A stretch of DNA of 64,000 nt from contig NZ_CP089746.1 in assembly GCF_029541745.1 (NCBI RefSeq), positions 2,046,001 to 2,110,000 on the forward strand, written 5' to 3'. The notes below the pieces were generated by a model, which saw nothing but the letters and a program-made list of their open reading frames with translations, had not been told where the DNA came from and did no database searches. How positions within the stretch are numbered: the first letter of the stretch is position 1; each line of letters begins with the position of its first letter. Below, in pieces: positions 10,479 to 19,747 of the stretch. The position numbers and the translations under genes were made by a program. Source of the DNA: Streptomyces sp. LX-29. Its GTDB lineage: Bacteria > Actinomycetota > Actinomycetes > Streptomycetales > Streptomycetaceae.

Positions 10479-10506
10479 CCGGCCGGGCTGGTGGCAGCCC
10501 GGCCGG
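10479..10506 (-). terminator. Terminator downstream of truB
   Basis: A perfect 12-bp stem (10479-10490 with 10495-10506) closes a GTGG loop, starting 37 bp past the truB stop. It is the likely end of the rimP-to-truB transcript. Confidence 0.85.
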
Positions 10507-10542
10507 TGGGATGACCTTGGGGCCGGAGCCCGAAGGTCTGGT

Positions 10543-11466
10543 TCAGGCGAAGACGGCCAGGCTCTTCGCCTTGCCGCCGCGGTTCTCGATGAGGGCCAGG
10601 AAGCGGCCGTCCGGGGCGAAGACGGCGATGGGGCCGTCGGTGGCCGCGGCGGCCGGCGAGAGGCCGGCGGTGGCGATCCGCACGCCGTTGCCGAGCAGGC
10701 GGGCCTGTTCGGCGTCCACGTCCCAGCGGGGGAAGGCCGCGGCCGCCGCCTCGGCGATCGGCATGATCTCCAGGGACTCCTGGTGCTGCTCCAGCGTGCG
10801 GCCGCTGTCCAGGCCGTACGGGCCGACGCGGGTCCTGCGCAGCGCCGTCAGGTGACCGCCGACGCCGAGGGCCGCGCCCAGGTCGCGGGCGAGCGCCCGG
10901 ATGTAGGTGCCGGAGGAGCAGACCACGGTGACGTCCAGATCCAGCACGTCGGTGCCGTCCTCGGCGGTGGCCGGGCGGTCCGCGTGCAGGACGAAGGAGG
11001 AGACGGTCACCGGGCGGGCCGGGAGCTCGAAGTCCTCGCCCTCGCGCACCCGCGCGTACGACCGCTTGCCGTCGATCTTGATGGCGCTCACCTTGGACGG
11101 CACCTGCTGGATGTCGCCGGTCAGCGCGGCGATGCCCTGCTCGACGGCGGGCAGCTCCACCCCGGTGGCCCCGGTCGACGCGGTGATCTCGCCCTCCGCG
11201 TCGTCGGTGAGGGTGGTCTGGCCGAGCCGGATGGTGGCCCGGTACTCCTTCTCGGTCAGCGCCAGGTGGCCCAGCAGCCGGGTGGCCTTCTCCACGCCGA
11301 TGACGAGCACGCCGGTGGCCATCGGGTCCAGCGTGCCCGCGTGGCCGACCCGACGGGTGCGGGCGATGCCGCGCATCTTGGCGACGACGTCATGCGACGT
11401 GAAGCCGGACGGCTTGTCGACCACGACAAGGCCGTCCGGCGTGTGGGGCTTGTCGACACGCTTCAT
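10543..11466 (-). CDS. truB: tRNA pseudouridine(55) synthase
   Basis: 307 residues. It converts U55 to pseudouridine in the T-loop of tRNAs. The N-terminus carries DGLVVVDKPSGFTSHDVV. The catalytic Asp lies in RVGHAGTLDPMATGVL, followed by KEYRATIRLG and the CSSGTYIRALARDLG motif, with a C-terminal PUA-like region (FPRWDVDAEQARLLGNG). The start ATG at 11466 overlaps the rbfA stop as ATGA, so translation is probably coupled. A longer frame running upstream through rbfA is not the real protein, because homology starts at MKRVDKPHTPDG. It is the last gene of the cluster before a strong terminator. Confidence 0.97.
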   Translation of the reverse strand: MKRVDKPHTPDGLVVVDKPSGFTSHDVVAKMRGIARTRRVGHAGTLDPMATGVLVIGVEKATRLLGHLALTEKEYRATIRLGQTTLTDDAEGEITASTGATGVELPAVEQGIAALTGDIQQVPSKVSAIKIDGKRSYARVREGEDFELPARPVTVSSFVLHADRPATAEDGTDVLDLDVTVVCSSGTYIRALARDLGAALGVGGHLTALRRTRVGPYGLDSGRTLEQHQESLEIMPIAEAAAAAFPRWDVDAEQARLLGNGVRIATAGLSPAAAATDGPIAVFAPDGRFLALIENRGGKAKSLAVFA

Positions 11467-11915
11467 TCCGCGGCGGCGCCGTCCTCGTCGTCGGTGCCCG
11501 GCTTGCGGTACGGGTCGGCCTCGCCGGCGTACCGGGCGCCCGAGGACGCCTCGCGCACCCTCGCGTCCGACTGCTTCGCCTTGGCGAGCAGGTCGTCGAT
11601 GGTGCGGGCGGTGTCCGGCAGCGCGTCGGCCACGAACGTCAGCGTCGGGGTGAACTTCACCCCGGCCGCCCGTCCGACCTCGGAGCGCAGGATGCCCTTG
11701 GCGCTCTCCAGGCCGGCGGCCGCGCTGGCCCGCTCCTCGTCGTCGCCGTAGACCGTGTAGAAGACGGTCGCCTCCCGCAGGTCGCCGGTGACCCGGGTGT
11801 CCGTGATGGTCACGTGCGAGCCGAGGCGCGGGTCCTTGATGCCACGCTGCAGCTTCTGGGCGACCACCTCCCGGATGAGGTCCGCCAGCTTCTTCGCCCG
11901 CGCGTTGTCGGCCAC
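11463..11915 (-). CDS. rbfA: 30S ribosome-binding factor A
   Basis: 150 residues. RbfA acts in late maturation of the small ribosomal subunit and in cold adaptation. It shows the family pattern ADLIREVVAQKLQRGIKDPRLG, VTITDTRVTGDLREATVFYTV and GVKFTPTLTFVAD. The acidic tail is typical of actinobacteria. GTG at 11915 is chosen because AAGGAG stands 8 bases upstream; the frame continues upstream but without family similarity. The stop overlaps the truB start by four bases. A 115-bp gap separates it from ylxP. Confidence 0.97.
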   Translation of the reverse strand: MADNARAKKLADLIREVVAQKLQRGIKDPRLGSHVTITDTRVTGDLREATVFYTVYGDDEERASAAAGLESAKGILRSEVGRAAGVKFTPTLTFVADALPDTARTIDDLLAKAKQSDARVREASSGARYAGEADPYRKPGTDDEDGAAAE

Positions 11916-12030
11916 TGGTCCGTCTCCTTCTTGTCTTCCACAATCTTTACTCGGCTGGGGCCTGGGGGCCCGCGGCGGCGCCGCTGATGTCACAGCCTCC
12001 AGGTCAGCACAGTCGGCGACCCCGACGCAC

Positions 12031-12327
12031 TCAGTCGTCATGGTCGCCGTGGAGCCGCCGCCGAACGGACAGCAGCTCCACTTCCGGCCGTGCGGCGACG
12101 AAGCGCTCGCAGCGGTCCAGTACGTCCGTGAGGTGCCCCGTGTCCCCGGAGACCACCGCCAGGCCGATTCTGACCCTGCGATAGAGGTCCTGGTCCCCGA
12201 CCTCCGCCGCACTCACCGCGTACTTGCGCTGGAGCTCGGCGACGATCGGACGGACGACGGAGCGCTTCTCCTTCAGCGACCGTACGTCGCCAAGGAGGAT
12301 GTCGAAGGACAACGTCCCTACGTACAT
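12031..12327 (-). CDS. ylxP: YlxP-like DUF503 protein
   Basis: 98 residues, the usual size of the DUF503/YlxP family, which sits between infB and rbfA in many Gram-positive bacteria and is implicated in ribosome assembly. The sequence MYVGTLSFDILLGDVRSLKE and the SVVRPIV helix are characteristic. I placed the start at the ATG at 12327, where family similarity begins; the frame extends 30 codons upstream through the region next to the infB terminator. Exact biochemical role unknown. Confidence 0.93.
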   Translation of the reverse strand: MYVGTLSFDILLGDVRSLKEKRSVVRPIVAELQRKYAVSAAEVGDQDLYRRVRIGLAVVSGDTGHLTDVLDRCERFVAARPEVELLSVRRRLHGDHDD

Positions 12328-12420
12328 ATGAGACGGGTCAAGCCACCCGTGGGGCCTCGTGTGTATGCCCTGCGTACTCCGCCGCCATCGGGCGACGGGA
12401 ACACCAGAACCGTACACGCA

Positions 12421-12470
12421 ACGGCCGGGGCCGATCGACGGAAATAATCCGCCGACCGGCCCCGGGCCGT
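12421..12470 (-). terminator. Imperfect hairpin terminator after infB
   Basis: A GC-rich inverted repeat, about 21 bp per arm with one bulge and a few G-U type mismatches, flanks an AT-rich loop (GGAAATAATCC). It sits 30 bp past the infB stop and may partly end transcription before ylxP. Confidence 0.7.
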
Positions 12471-12500
12471 CTACCGCGTGTCAGCTACGCGATGAGGCGA

Positions 12501-15500
12501 TCAGCCGCGCGGCTTCTCCCGCATCTCGTAGGTGGCGATGATGTCGTCGACCTTGATGTCGTTGAAGTTTCCGAGGTTGATACCGCCCTCGAAGCCCTCG
12601 CGGATCTCGGTGACATCGTCCTTGAAGCGACGCAGACCCTCGATGTTGAGGTTCTCCGCGACCACCTTGCCGTCGCGGATGAGGCGCGCCTTGGTGTTGC
12701 GCTTGACCTCGCCGGAGCGGATGAGCACACCCGCGATGTTGCCCAGCTTGGACGAGCGGAAGACCTCGCGGATCTCCGCCGTGCCCAGCTCGACCTCTTC
12801 GTACTCCGGCTTCAGCATGCCCTTCAGGGCCGCCTCGATCTCCTCGATCACCTGGTAGATGACCGAGTAGTAGCGCACATCCACACCCTCGCGCTCGGCC
12901 ATCTGCGTGGCACGCCCCTCGGCGCGCACGTTGAAGCCGATGACGATGGCGTCGGAGCCCGTCGCCAGGTCGATGTCGGTCTCGGTGACCGCACCCACAC
13001 CGCGGTGCAGGACGCGCAGGTCGACCTCGTCGCCGACGTCGAGCTGGAGCAGCGAGGACTCCAGGGCCTCGACCGAACCGGACGCGTCGCCCTTGATGAT
13101 GAGGTTGAGCTGCTGCACCTCGCCGGCCTTGAGCACCTTGTCCAGGTCCTCCAGGGAGACCCGGCGGGTCCGCTTGGCGAAGGCCGCGTTGCGCTCGCGC
13201 GCCGCGCGCTTCTCGGCGATCTGGCGGGCGGTGCGGTCCTCGTCGACGACGAGGAAGTTGTCGCCCGCGCCCGGCACGTTGGTCAGACCGAGCACCAGGA
13301 CCGGGGTGGACGGACCGGCTTCCTCGATGGTGTTGCCGGTGTCGTCGTGCATCGCGCGGACACGGCCGTACGCGTCGCCGACGACCATGGTGTCGCCGAC
13401 CCGCAGGGTGCCGCGCTGGACCAGCACGGTGGCCACGGCGCCGCGGCCGCGGTCCAGGTGGGCCTCGATCGCGATGCCCTGGGCGTCCTGCTCCGGGTTG
13501 GCGCGCAGGTCGAGCGCGGCGTCCGCGGTGAGGACCACGGCCTCCAGCAGGTTGTCGATGTTCAGACCCTGCTTGGCGGAGATGTCGACGAACATGGTGT
13601 CGCCGCCGTACTCCTCGGCCACCAGGCCGTACTCGGTCAGCTGGCCGCGCACCTTGGTCGGGTCCGCGCCCTCGACGTCGATCTTGTTGACCGCGACCAC
13701 GATCGGCACGTCGGCCGCCTTGGCGTGGTTCAGGGCCTCGACCGTCTGCGGCATGACACCGTCGTTGGCCGCCACCACGAGGATCGCGATGTCGGTCGAC
13801 TTGGCACCGCGGGCACGCATGGCGGTGAACGCCTCGTGACCCGGGGTGTCGATGAAGGTGATCTTGCGCTCTTCACCGTTGACGCCGGTGGAGACCTGGT
13901 AGGCGCCGATGTGCTGGGTGATGCCGCCGGCCTCGCCCGCCACCACGTTGGTCTTGCGGATGGCGTCGAGCAGGCGGGTCTTACCGTGGTCGACGTGGCC
14001 CATGACGGTGACCACCGGCGGCCGCGGCATGAGCTCCTCGTCGCCGCCCTCGTTCTCGCCGAACTCGATGTCGAAGGACTCGAGCAGCTCGCGGTCCTCC
14101 TCCTCCGGGCTGACGATCTCGATGTTGTAGTTCATCTCGTCGGCGAGCAGCTGCAGCGTCTCGTCGGAGACCGACTGGGTCGCGGTGACCATCTCACCCA
14201 GGTTGAACATGACCTGGACGAGCGACGCCGGGTTGGCGTTGATCTTCTCCGCGAAGTCGGTGAGCGAGGCACCCCGCGACAGCCGGACCGTCTGGCCGTT
14301 GCCGCGCGGCAGCATCACGCCGCCGATGGACGGGGCCTGCATGGCCTCGTACTCCTGGCGCCGCTGACGCTTCGACTTGCGGCCACGACGCGCCGGACCG
14401 CCGGGGCGACCGAAGGCGCCCTGCGTGCCACCACGGGCACCCGGGCCGCCGGGACGACCGGCGAAGCCGCCGGGACGGCCACCGCCGCCACCGAAGCCGC
14501 CGCCACCGCCGGCACCGCCGCCGGGACGACCGGCGAAGCCGCCGCCACCACCGGGACGGCCAGCGCCGCCACCGCCGGGACGACCGGCGAAGCCGGGACG
14601 ACCGCCCCCGCCGCCGCCGGGACGACCGGCACCGCCGGGACCGCGACCGCCGGCACCGGGGCCGGGACGCGGGCCGGCAGCCGGACGCTGCGGCATCATG
14701 CCCGGGTTCGGGCGCGGGCCGCCGGGACCGCCGCCGGGACGCGGGCCGCCGCCCTGGGCACCCTGCGGACGCGGCATGGCGCCCGGGGTGGGACGGGGAC
14801 CACCAGGACCGGACGGACGTCCGGCACCGGGGTGTCCGGCCTGGCCGGCACCCTGCGGGCGCGGGCCGCCGGGCGCGCCGGGGGCACCCGGACGCGGAGC
14901 ACCGCCCGGCCGGGGCGCCTGCGGGCGCGCCATGCCGGTGGAGCCACCGGAGGTGAAGGGGTTGTTGCCCGGACGCGGGCCGGCCGGACGAGCGCCGGGG
15001 CGCGGCGCGCCGGAACGGCCGCCGGGGCCCTGGTCACGGCCCTGGCCGGGGCCACCCGGACGGGCGCCGGGGCGCGGGCCGGGAGCGGCACCGGGCTTGC
15101 CGGGACCACCGGGCTTGGCGCCGGTCGGCTTGGGGGCCGCGGGCGCCGGGGGCGCGGTGAACTCGGGCTGCGCCGGGGCCGGAGCCGCGGGCGCGGCCGG
15201 GCCGGGCTTGGGACCGGGCACCGGAGCCTTGGGGCCGGGCGTCGGACGCGGGCCCGGGGTGGGCGCCTGGGCGATCTTGGGGGCCGCCGGAGCCTCGGGC
15301 GTGACCGGCCGCGGGCCGGGCGTCGGGGGCTTGGGGGCAGCCGGACGGGCCGTCGGGGCCGGGGCGGCCGCCGAAGGCGAGGGGGTGGGCTTGGCCGGCG
15401 CTGCCTTACGCGGCGCCGAGGGCTTACCAGCGGATCGGCCGGAGCCGCCCTGGAAAGCGTCAGTCAACTTGCGAACAACCGGCGCTTCGATCGTCGAAGA

Positions 15501-15602
15501 CGCCGAACGGACGAATTCGCCAAGTTCTTGGAGCTTGGCCATGACGACCTTGCTCTCAACTCCGAACTCCTTGGCGAGTTCGTATACCCGGACCTTAGCC
15601 AC
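12501..15602 (-). CDS. infB: Translation initiation factor IF-2
   Basis: 1033 residues; GTG start with AAGGAG 4 bases upstream. IF-2 is the GTPase that delivers initiator tRNA and joins the ribosomal subunits. The N-terminal IF2_N domain reads [21 protein letters not shown] ~330-residue Pro/Ala/Gly linker follows, rich in FAGRPGG and GRPGG repeats, as is normal in Streptomyces. A second IF2_N region ([16 protein letters not shown]) precedes the G domain: [14 protein letters not shown] (G1), DTPGHEAF (G3) and NKIDV (G4). Domains II-IV complete the C-terminus. The length is typical of actinomycete IF-2. Confidence 0.98.
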   Translation of the reverse strand: MAKVRVYELAKEFGVESKVVMAKLQELGEFVRSASSTIEAPVVRKLTDAFQGGSGRSAGKPSAPRKAAPAKPTPSPSAAAPAPTARPAAPKPPTPGPRPVTPEAPAAPKIAQAPTPGPRPTPGPKAPVPGPKPGPAAPAAPAPAQPEFTAPPAPAAPKPTGAKPGGPGKPGAAPGPRPGARPGGPGQGRDQGPGGRSGAPRPGARPAGPRPGNNPFTSGGSTGMARPQAPRPGGAPRPGAPGAPGGPRPQGAGQAGHPGAGRPSGPGGPRPTPGAMPRPQGAQGGGPRPGGGPGGPRPNPGMMPQRPAAGPRPGPGAGGRGPGGAGRPGGGGGGRPGFAGRPGGGGAGRPGGGGGFAGRPGGGAGGGGGFGGGGGRPGGFAGRPGGPGARGGTQGAFGRPGGPARRGRKSKRQRRQEYEAMQAPSIGGVMLPRGNGQTVRLSRGASLTDFAEKINANPASLVQVMFNLGEMVTATQSVSDETLQLLADEMNYNIEIVSPEEEDRELLESFDIEFGENEGGDEELMPRPPVVTVMGHVDHGKTRLLDAIRKTNVVAGEAGGITQHIGAYQVSTGVNGEERKITFIDTPGHEAFTAMRARGAKSTDIAILVVAANDGVMPQTVEALNHAKAADVPIVVAVNKIDVEGADPTKVRGQLTEYGLVAEEYGGDTMFVDISAKQGLNIDNLLEAVVLTADAALDLRANPEQDAQGIAIEAHLDRGRGAVATVLVQRGTLRVGDTMVVGDAYGRVRAMHDDTGNTIEEAGPSTPVLVLGLTNVPGAGDNFLVVDEDRTARQIAEKRAARERNAAFAKRTRRVSLEDLDKVLKAGEVQQLNLIIKGDASGSVEALESSLLQLDVGDEVDLRVLHRGVGAVTETDIDLATGSDAIVIGFNVRAEGRATQMAEREGVDVRYYSVIYQVIEEIEAALKGMLKPEYEEVELGTAEIREVFRSSKLGNIAGVLIRSGEVKRNTKARLIRDGKVVAENLNIEGLRRFKDDVTEIREGFEGGINLGNFNDIKVDDIIATYEMREKPRG

Positions 15603-15762
15603 TTCGCTCCTTCTAGGTCCGGGGTGGTCGTCCGCCGGACCGTCGCTACTTCATGGGCGTACTCATCGCGTACTCATCGAGTGCTCATCGCAATCTCGAC
15701 CTACTTCCGACTCGCGAGGTACCTGACCGCACGGTGTGCCGTGCCGTTCTTCTTCCTGCTTC

Positions 15763-16059
15763 TTACGGTGTTGCCTGCTCTGCCCGAGCAGACTGCTCGA
15801 CGTACCGGCGCAAGGCCGTGGTGTCGAGCGGCCCCGGCCCCCTGAAGGCCCGAGGCAGTGCCCGGCGGCGGACCGCCAGATCGAGGCAGACCAGTGCGGG
15901 ATGCACATAGGCACCCCGGCCGGGCAGCGTACCGCGCCGGTCGGGGACGCAGGCGTCCTCGATCACCACGGTCCGCAGCAGATCGCCCTTAGCCGCTCGC
16001 TCCCGGCATCCCACACAGGTTCGCTCAGGGCATGCGCGGATGCGCGTCCGGCCAGACAC
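15763..16059 (-). CDS. ylxR: YlxR family RNA-binding protein (DUF448)
   Basis: 98 residues. The family signature CVGCRERAAKGDLLR and the GRGAYVHP loop are present. YlxR proteins lie between nusA and infB; structural work points to RNA binding, and a nucleoid or RNase P-related role has been proposed in some species. The GTG start is 12 bases from GGGAGG, a rather long spacing. The stop is TAA, unusual in this GC-rich window. The gene lies 160 bp upstream of infB and 417 bp after nusA, a longer gap than in most relatives. Confidence 0.93.
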   Translation of the reverse strand: MSGRTRIRACPERTCVGCRERAAKGDLLRTVVIEDACVPDRRGTLPGRGAYVHPALVCLDLAVRRRALPRAFRGPGPLDTTALRRYVEQSARAEQATP

Positions 16060-16476
16060 TGTTTAAGTCTACCTCCCCGCGCCGACCTCACCCCTTCGGG
16101 GCAGCGATCGAACGGTTACTCGTTCTCAACTGATTGTCGAGTGGTTTTCCGGCGCCACGGCCGGAAACCGGCCATCGCGCGCGACGGTGGGGATCCGGCC
16201 ACCCCCTCGGCGGGGGCGGCGATGGAAACCGGCCACTCGTCCGGGCGGGGCCGTGCGGTCCGGTGCCCGGCTGTTGCCCCGTGTGGTCTTCACCCAAACG
16301 GGTAGCGCGGACGCCGTCGACGGTGCAACGCGCGGAACCGGCTCCCGTGCGCCGCGCGAGCCGGCCCCCGGCCCGCGAACCGATCCCGTCCCCGCTCGGC
16401 GAGCGGAACGGAACCGGGCCGGTGCCGGGACGGCGGCCTCGCGACCCAACGTTCCGACACCGGCCCGTCCGGCGTG
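16060..16476. other. nusA-ylxR intergenic region, 417 bp
   Basis: No gene is seen. Next to ylxR there is a hairpin (16143-16153 with 16160-16169, one bulged T, 6-nt loop) in a locally AT-richer stretch. Near nusA there is a CGGGCCGGTG/CACCGGCCCG pair separated by about 37 nt. Either could form an attenuator or terminator between nusA and ylxR; this is inference. Confidence 0.5.
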
Positions 16477-17481
16477 TCAGCCCTGCCCGGCCGGCTGCTG
16501 CTCGGTGTCCGGGCGGATGTCGATCCGCCAGCCGGTCAGTCGCGCGGCGAGTCGGGCGTTCTGCCCCTCCTTGCCGATGGCCAGCGACAGCTGGTAGTCG
16601 GGGACGGTCACCCGCGCGGAGCGCGCGGCCAGGTCCACGACCTCGACCTTACTCACTCGGGCCGGAGACAGCGCGTTGGCCACCAGCTCGGCCGGGTCGT
16701 CCGACCAGTCGACGATGTCGATCTTCTCGCCGTGCAGCTCGGCCATGACGTTGCGCACCCGGCCGCCCATGGGGCCGATGCAGGCGCCCTTGGCGTTCAG
16801 GCCGGAGCGGGTGGAACGCACCGCGATCTTGGTCCGGTGGCCGGCCTCGCGGGCGATGGCGGAGATCTCCACCGAGCCGTCCGCGATCTCCGGCACCTCC
16901 AGGGCGAAGAGCTTCTTCACCAGGTTGGGGTGGGTGCGCGACAGGGTCACCGACGGACCGCGCACGCCCTTGACCACCCGAACGACGTACGTCCGCAGCC
17001 GCGTGCCGTGGGCGTAGTCCTCGCCGGGGACCTGCTCCTGCACCGGCAGGATGGCCTCCAGCCTGCCGATGTCGACCAGGACGTTCTTCGGGTCCTTGCC
17101 CTGCTGCACGATGCCGGAGACGACGTCGCCCTCACGGCCCGCGTACTCACCGAAGGTGATCTCCTCCTCGGCGTCCCGCAGCCGCTGCAGGATGACCTGC
17201 TTCGCGGTCGTCGCGGCGATCCGGCCGAACCCCGACGGGGTGTCGTCGAACTCGCGCGGCTCCTCGCCCTCCGGCAGGTCCTCGAGGTCCTCCGGGTTCT
17301 CCTTCGCCCACACCGTGACGTGGCCGGTTTCGCGGTCCAGCACCACGCGGGCCCGCCGACGGCTTCCCTCGGTGCGGTGGTAGGCGATGAGGAGGGCCGA
17401 CTCGATCGCCTCGACCAGCAGGTCGAACGAGATCTCCTTCTCCCGTACCAGACCCCGCAGGGCACTCATATCGATGTCCAC
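16477..17481 (-). CDS. nusA: Transcription termination/antitermination factor NusA
   Basis: 334 residues, the short actinobacterial form without C-terminal AR repeats. NusA binds RNA polymerase and nascent RNA and modulates pausing, termination and antitermination. Visible parts are the N-terminal RNAP-binding domain, an S1 domain around [21 protein letters not shown], and two KH domains, including [14 protein letters not shown] and [20 protein letters not shown]. The start is GTG at 17481, two bases after the rimP stop. The GGAGG used lies inside the last rimP codons, so the pair is almost certainly co-transcribed and translationally coupled. An ATG four codons in is the alternative. Confidence 0.98.
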   Translation of the reverse strand: MDIDMSALRGLVREKEISFDLLVEAIESALLIAYHRTEGSRRRARVVLDRETGHVTVWAKENPEDLEDLPEGEEPREFDDTPSGFGRIAATTAKQVILQRLRDAEEEITFGEYAGREGDVVSGIVQQGKDPKNVLVDIGRLEAILPVQEQVPGEDYAHGTRLRTYVVRVVKGVRGPSVTLSRTHPNLVKKLFALEVPEIADGSVEISAIAREAGHRTKIAVRSTRSGLNAKGACIGPMGGRVRNVMAELHGEKIDIVDWSDDPAELVANALSPARVSKVEVVDLAARSARVTVPDYQLSLAIGKEGQNARLAARLTGWRIDIRPDTEQQPAGQG

Positions 17482-17483
17482 GG

Positions 17484-18071
17484 CTACGCCTCCTCCTTGC
17501 TCTCGTCGTTCTCGCCGGCGGCAGCCTGGTCCGCGTCGTCGTCCAGGTCCTCGTCGGCGTCCGCGTCCACGGGCGCGCTCGCGGAGGCGGCGGCCGGCTT
17601 GCGGTTGAATTCGATCTCCACCCGGGCCTTGGCGATCTCGGCGAAGGCCAGCCTGCGGGCGGTGGGCTTGCGCCCCTTCACGCCGGGCACTTCGAGGTCC
17701 ACGCCCTCGTCGTCCACGGAGATGACACGCGCGACCAGCTCGCCGCCCTCCACCAGCTGCGCCTTGATCAGCCGACCGGTGGCGCGGCGGTAGTGCCGCC
17801 GCTCGGTCAGCGGGCGGTCGGCACCGGGAGAGGTGACCTCAAGGGTGTACGGGGCGCCGCCCATGGCGTCGCTCTCGTCGAGAGCCTGGGAGACCTCACG
17901 GCTCAGCTCGGCACACTCGTCCAGCTGCACACCGGCGTCCGAATCCACCACGATCCGCAGCACCCGCCGCTTGCCCGCCGGGGTCACCTCGACCTCTTCC
18001 AGATCCAGGTCTCGCGCGGCGACCAGCGGTTCCAGCAGTCCGCGCAGCCTCTCGCTCTGGGTGGTGCTCAT
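17484..18071 (-). CDS. rimP: Ribosome maturation factor RimP
   Basis: 195 residues. RimP helps assemble the 30S head (S12/S19 binding). The family pattern is clear: [39 protein letters not shown] and [16 protein letters not shown] long acidic C-terminal tail ([14 protein letters not shown]) is common in Streptomyces. The ATG has GAGGAG 8 bases upstream. It is the first gene of the minus-strand rimP-nusA-ylxR-infB-ylxP-rbfA-truB cluster, so the operon promoter should lie in the 560-bp divergent region upstream. Confidence 0.97.
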   Translation of the reverse strand: MSTTQSERLRGLLEPLVAARDLDLEEVEVTPAGKRRVLRIVVDSDAGVQLDECAELSREVSQALDESDAMGGAPYTLEVTSPGADRPLTERRHYRRATGRLIKAQLVEGGELVARVISVDDEGVDLEVPGVKGRKPTARRLAFAEIAKARVEIEFNRKPAAASASAPVDADADEDLDDDADQAAAGENDESKEEA

Positions 18072-18632
18072 CCGGGTGACTCCTCGGCCGCGTGTGCTGT
18101 TGTGGGAAGGTCGCGTGTCGGGTCAAAGCCTATCCGCTCCGGCGCCGGACTGACGATTCGGCTGCGTACGGGTGGCCCCGGCGGCCCGTCAGGCCGTCGG
18201 CACGGCCGACGGTTGACCGCGCGATCCGGTCACCGGGCGGCGCGATTCGGCTGCTCGCGGCGGGTCGCGGACGGTTGCGGCGGGGGCGCCACAGCGGGCG
18301 CTTCGGTGCTGGGTACGCTCACCTGCGGTGATCATCGCACTGGAGCGCCCGGTTCCGCGCCGGAGACACCCCGGGCGGCCGACCCGCGTGGGAGGGACCG
18401 GCGGAGGCCCGAGGCGATCCGGGAGGAGCGGGCGAGACCGGGGCGAGCCGGGAAGGGCCGTGCCCGGTACCGGAGTCACCGAGAAACCGGCACACCGCCG
18501 GACGCTGGGAAGACGCTGAGAACCGCCGGAAACACACCGGGAAGCCGGGAAACGCCGAGAACGCCGAGATCGCACCGAGTACGCCAAGTACGCCGATGAC
18601 GCCGAGAAACGAAGACACTGGGAACGCCGGGA
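18072..18632. other. Divergent promoter region rimP / lipoprotein with 9-nt quasi-repeats
   Basis: There is no gene. The half nearest rimP should contain its promoter; I cannot fix -10/-35 boxes. From about 18480 to 18635 the plus strand is a purine-rich run of imperfect 9-nt units based on ACGCCGAGA and CACCGGGAA. They continue up to the lipoprotein start, so its leader RNA would be repetitive. Confidence 0.55.
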
Positions 18633-19190
18633 ATGAGGAACGTGGGGCTCACGACGCATCAGCGGGACCCTGTGGGCCCGCGCAGACGACACCTGCTGCT
18701 GGTCGGCGGCGCGGCCGGCGCCGCCGCACTGCTGGCGGGCTGCTCCGAGACGCCGGCCCGGTCCGACGACGCGCCCGCCGAGAGCCCGGCCGCCATCCGG
18801 CTGCGCGAGCGCGCCCACCGCGACTCGGCCACGCTGCTCGCCCGCTATGACGCGACCGCCAAGGCGCACCCGGCCCTCGCGGAGCGGCTGCGCCCGCTGC
18901 GCGAGGAGACCGCACGCCATGTGGCGGCCTTCGCCGCGCGGCCGGATACCGCCTCCCCCGCACCCGGCTCTCCCTCCGCGCGGGCGGGCGCCGGGAGGAA
19001 GCCGGCCGCCGCCCCGGAGGTGCCGAAGGACGGCCGCGCCGCCCTGACCGAGCTGGCGCGCGCCGAGCGGCTCACCGCGGACGAGCGCACCCGCGCCCTC
19101 GTCGACGCCCCCGGCGAACTCGCCCGTCTGCTGGCCTCCGTGGCCGCCTGCGGCGCCGCCCACGCCTTCCTCCTCTCGAAGGACGACTGA
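18633..19190 (+). CDS. Predicted lipoprotein
   Basis: 185 residues. The N-terminus has a basic RRRH stretch, a hydrophobic segment and the lipobox LLAGC at residues ~26-30, so it should be exported and lipid-anchored. The Arg cluster would suit Tat or Sec export. The mature part is Ala/Arg/Glu-rich and helical, with no catalytic motif that I recognise. A Pro/Ala linker splits it in two. The ATG at 18633 is chosen although its ribosome site is weak; a GTG four codons later is possible. The stop TGA overlaps the ATG of the next ORF by one base. From position it probably works with the ferritin-like DUF4439 protein downstream, but this is inference. Confidence 0.85.
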   Translation: MRNVGLTTHQRDPVGPRRRHLLLVGGAAGAAALLAGCSETPARSDDAPAESPAAIRLRERAHRDSATLLARYDATAKAHPALAERLRPLREETARHVAAFAARPDTASPAPGSPSARAGAGRKPAAAPEVPKDGRAALTELARAERLTADERTRALVDAPGELARLLASVAACGAAHAFLLSKDD

Positions 19191-19747
19191 TGCGGCGGCC
19201 GACGTACGAGACACGGCCGGCACCGCCGGGCGGGTCGCCGCGGGGCGGGCCCACGCCCAGGGCGACCGGCCCGGTCGCCGTCGCGGGCCGGGCCACCGCC
19301 CAGGCCATCGCCGCGGGCCGTGCGGCCGGCGGTTGCCGGACGGTTGGCGGTTGTCGGGCGGCTGGCGGTTGTCGGACGGCTGGCGGTTGTCGGACGGTTG
19401 ACGGTTGCCGGACGGTTGGCGGTTGTCGGGCGGGCGGCGGCACCGATGCCGCCACGGTCGGGCTCCTCGCAGACCCGCCCTTCGCGCCTGCTCGGGCCAC
19501 CCGCCGGGCCCTCCGGGCCCGAACCGTCGACCGCGGGCCGGCCACGGACCCCGCTGCCGCGGCCCGGACCACCGCACGCCCGGTCGCGGTCGACCGAACA
19601 GCCGTCAGCCGGACGGCCGTCGACCGGACGGCCGGCTGCCGCGCGGGCCGGCGAGCGGTCCGGGGCGTGAAGGGCGGCCCGGGGTGCCGGGGCGTCGTAG
19701 AGCAGTCGGCCGTGGGCCGGACCGTCGGAGAGGGGACGCTGAGATGA
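19190..19747 (+). CDS. Hypothetical Cys-repeat protein (GCR repeats)
   Basis: A 185-residue ORF I do not recognise. Its ATG overlaps the lipoprotein stop (TGATG) and has GAAGGA 6 bases upstream. Its own stop overlaps the start of the DUF4439 gene (ATGA). Both junctions are what a translated cistron would show. The product is basic and has eight cysteines, every one in the tripeptide Gly-Cys-Arg; six lie in a strict six-residue period encoded by an 18-bp tandem repeat. There is no signal peptide or known domain. Codon use is Streptomyces-like (high GC3) outside the repeat but not inside it, where position 2 is richer in GC. It may be a real small gene with an expanded repeat, or intergenic DNA that happens to stay open. 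Confidence 0.45.
   Translation: MRRPTYETRPAPPGGSPRGGPTPRATGPVAVAGRATAQAIAAGRAAGGCRTVGGCRAAGGCRTAGGCRTVDGCRTVGGCRAGGGTDAATVGLLADPPFAPARATRRALRARTVDRGPATDPAAAARTTARPVAVDRTAVSRTAVDRTAGCRAGRRAVRGVKGGPGCRGVVEQSAVGRTVGEGTLR
19331..19438. repeat. Tandem repeat, six 18-bp units
   Basis: Six head-to-tail units of the type GGTTGYCGGRCGGYTGGC fill exactly 108 bp, with substitutions but no indels. In the plus frame starting at 19190 each unit encodes G-C-R-x-x-G/D. The period is a multiple of three, so expansion or contraction would keep the frame. Confidence 0.92.

Larger units (their letters stand above)
9754..10542. other. Repeat-rich intergenic region, 789 bp
   Basis: I see no convincing gene here; the open frames crossing it are low-complexity GC-rich artefacts. 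It holds the upstream region of the protease/NTPase gene with an inverted repeat at 9951-9987, an 18-bp tandem array at 10092-10163, a decaying series of longer direct repeats at 10247-10440, and the truB terminator at 10479-10506. Confidence 0.7.

Noticed and set aside
12492..15845. Plus-strand frame of 1117 codons across infB
   Set aside because: It is the antisense of infB; its regular Gly/Thr/Ala runs come from the IF-2 linker repeats.
19331..19438. Possible CRISPR array
   Set aside because: The 18-bp units are contiguous, with no spacers, and no cas genes are present; it is a simple tandem repeat. The other repeat arrays also lack unique spacers.
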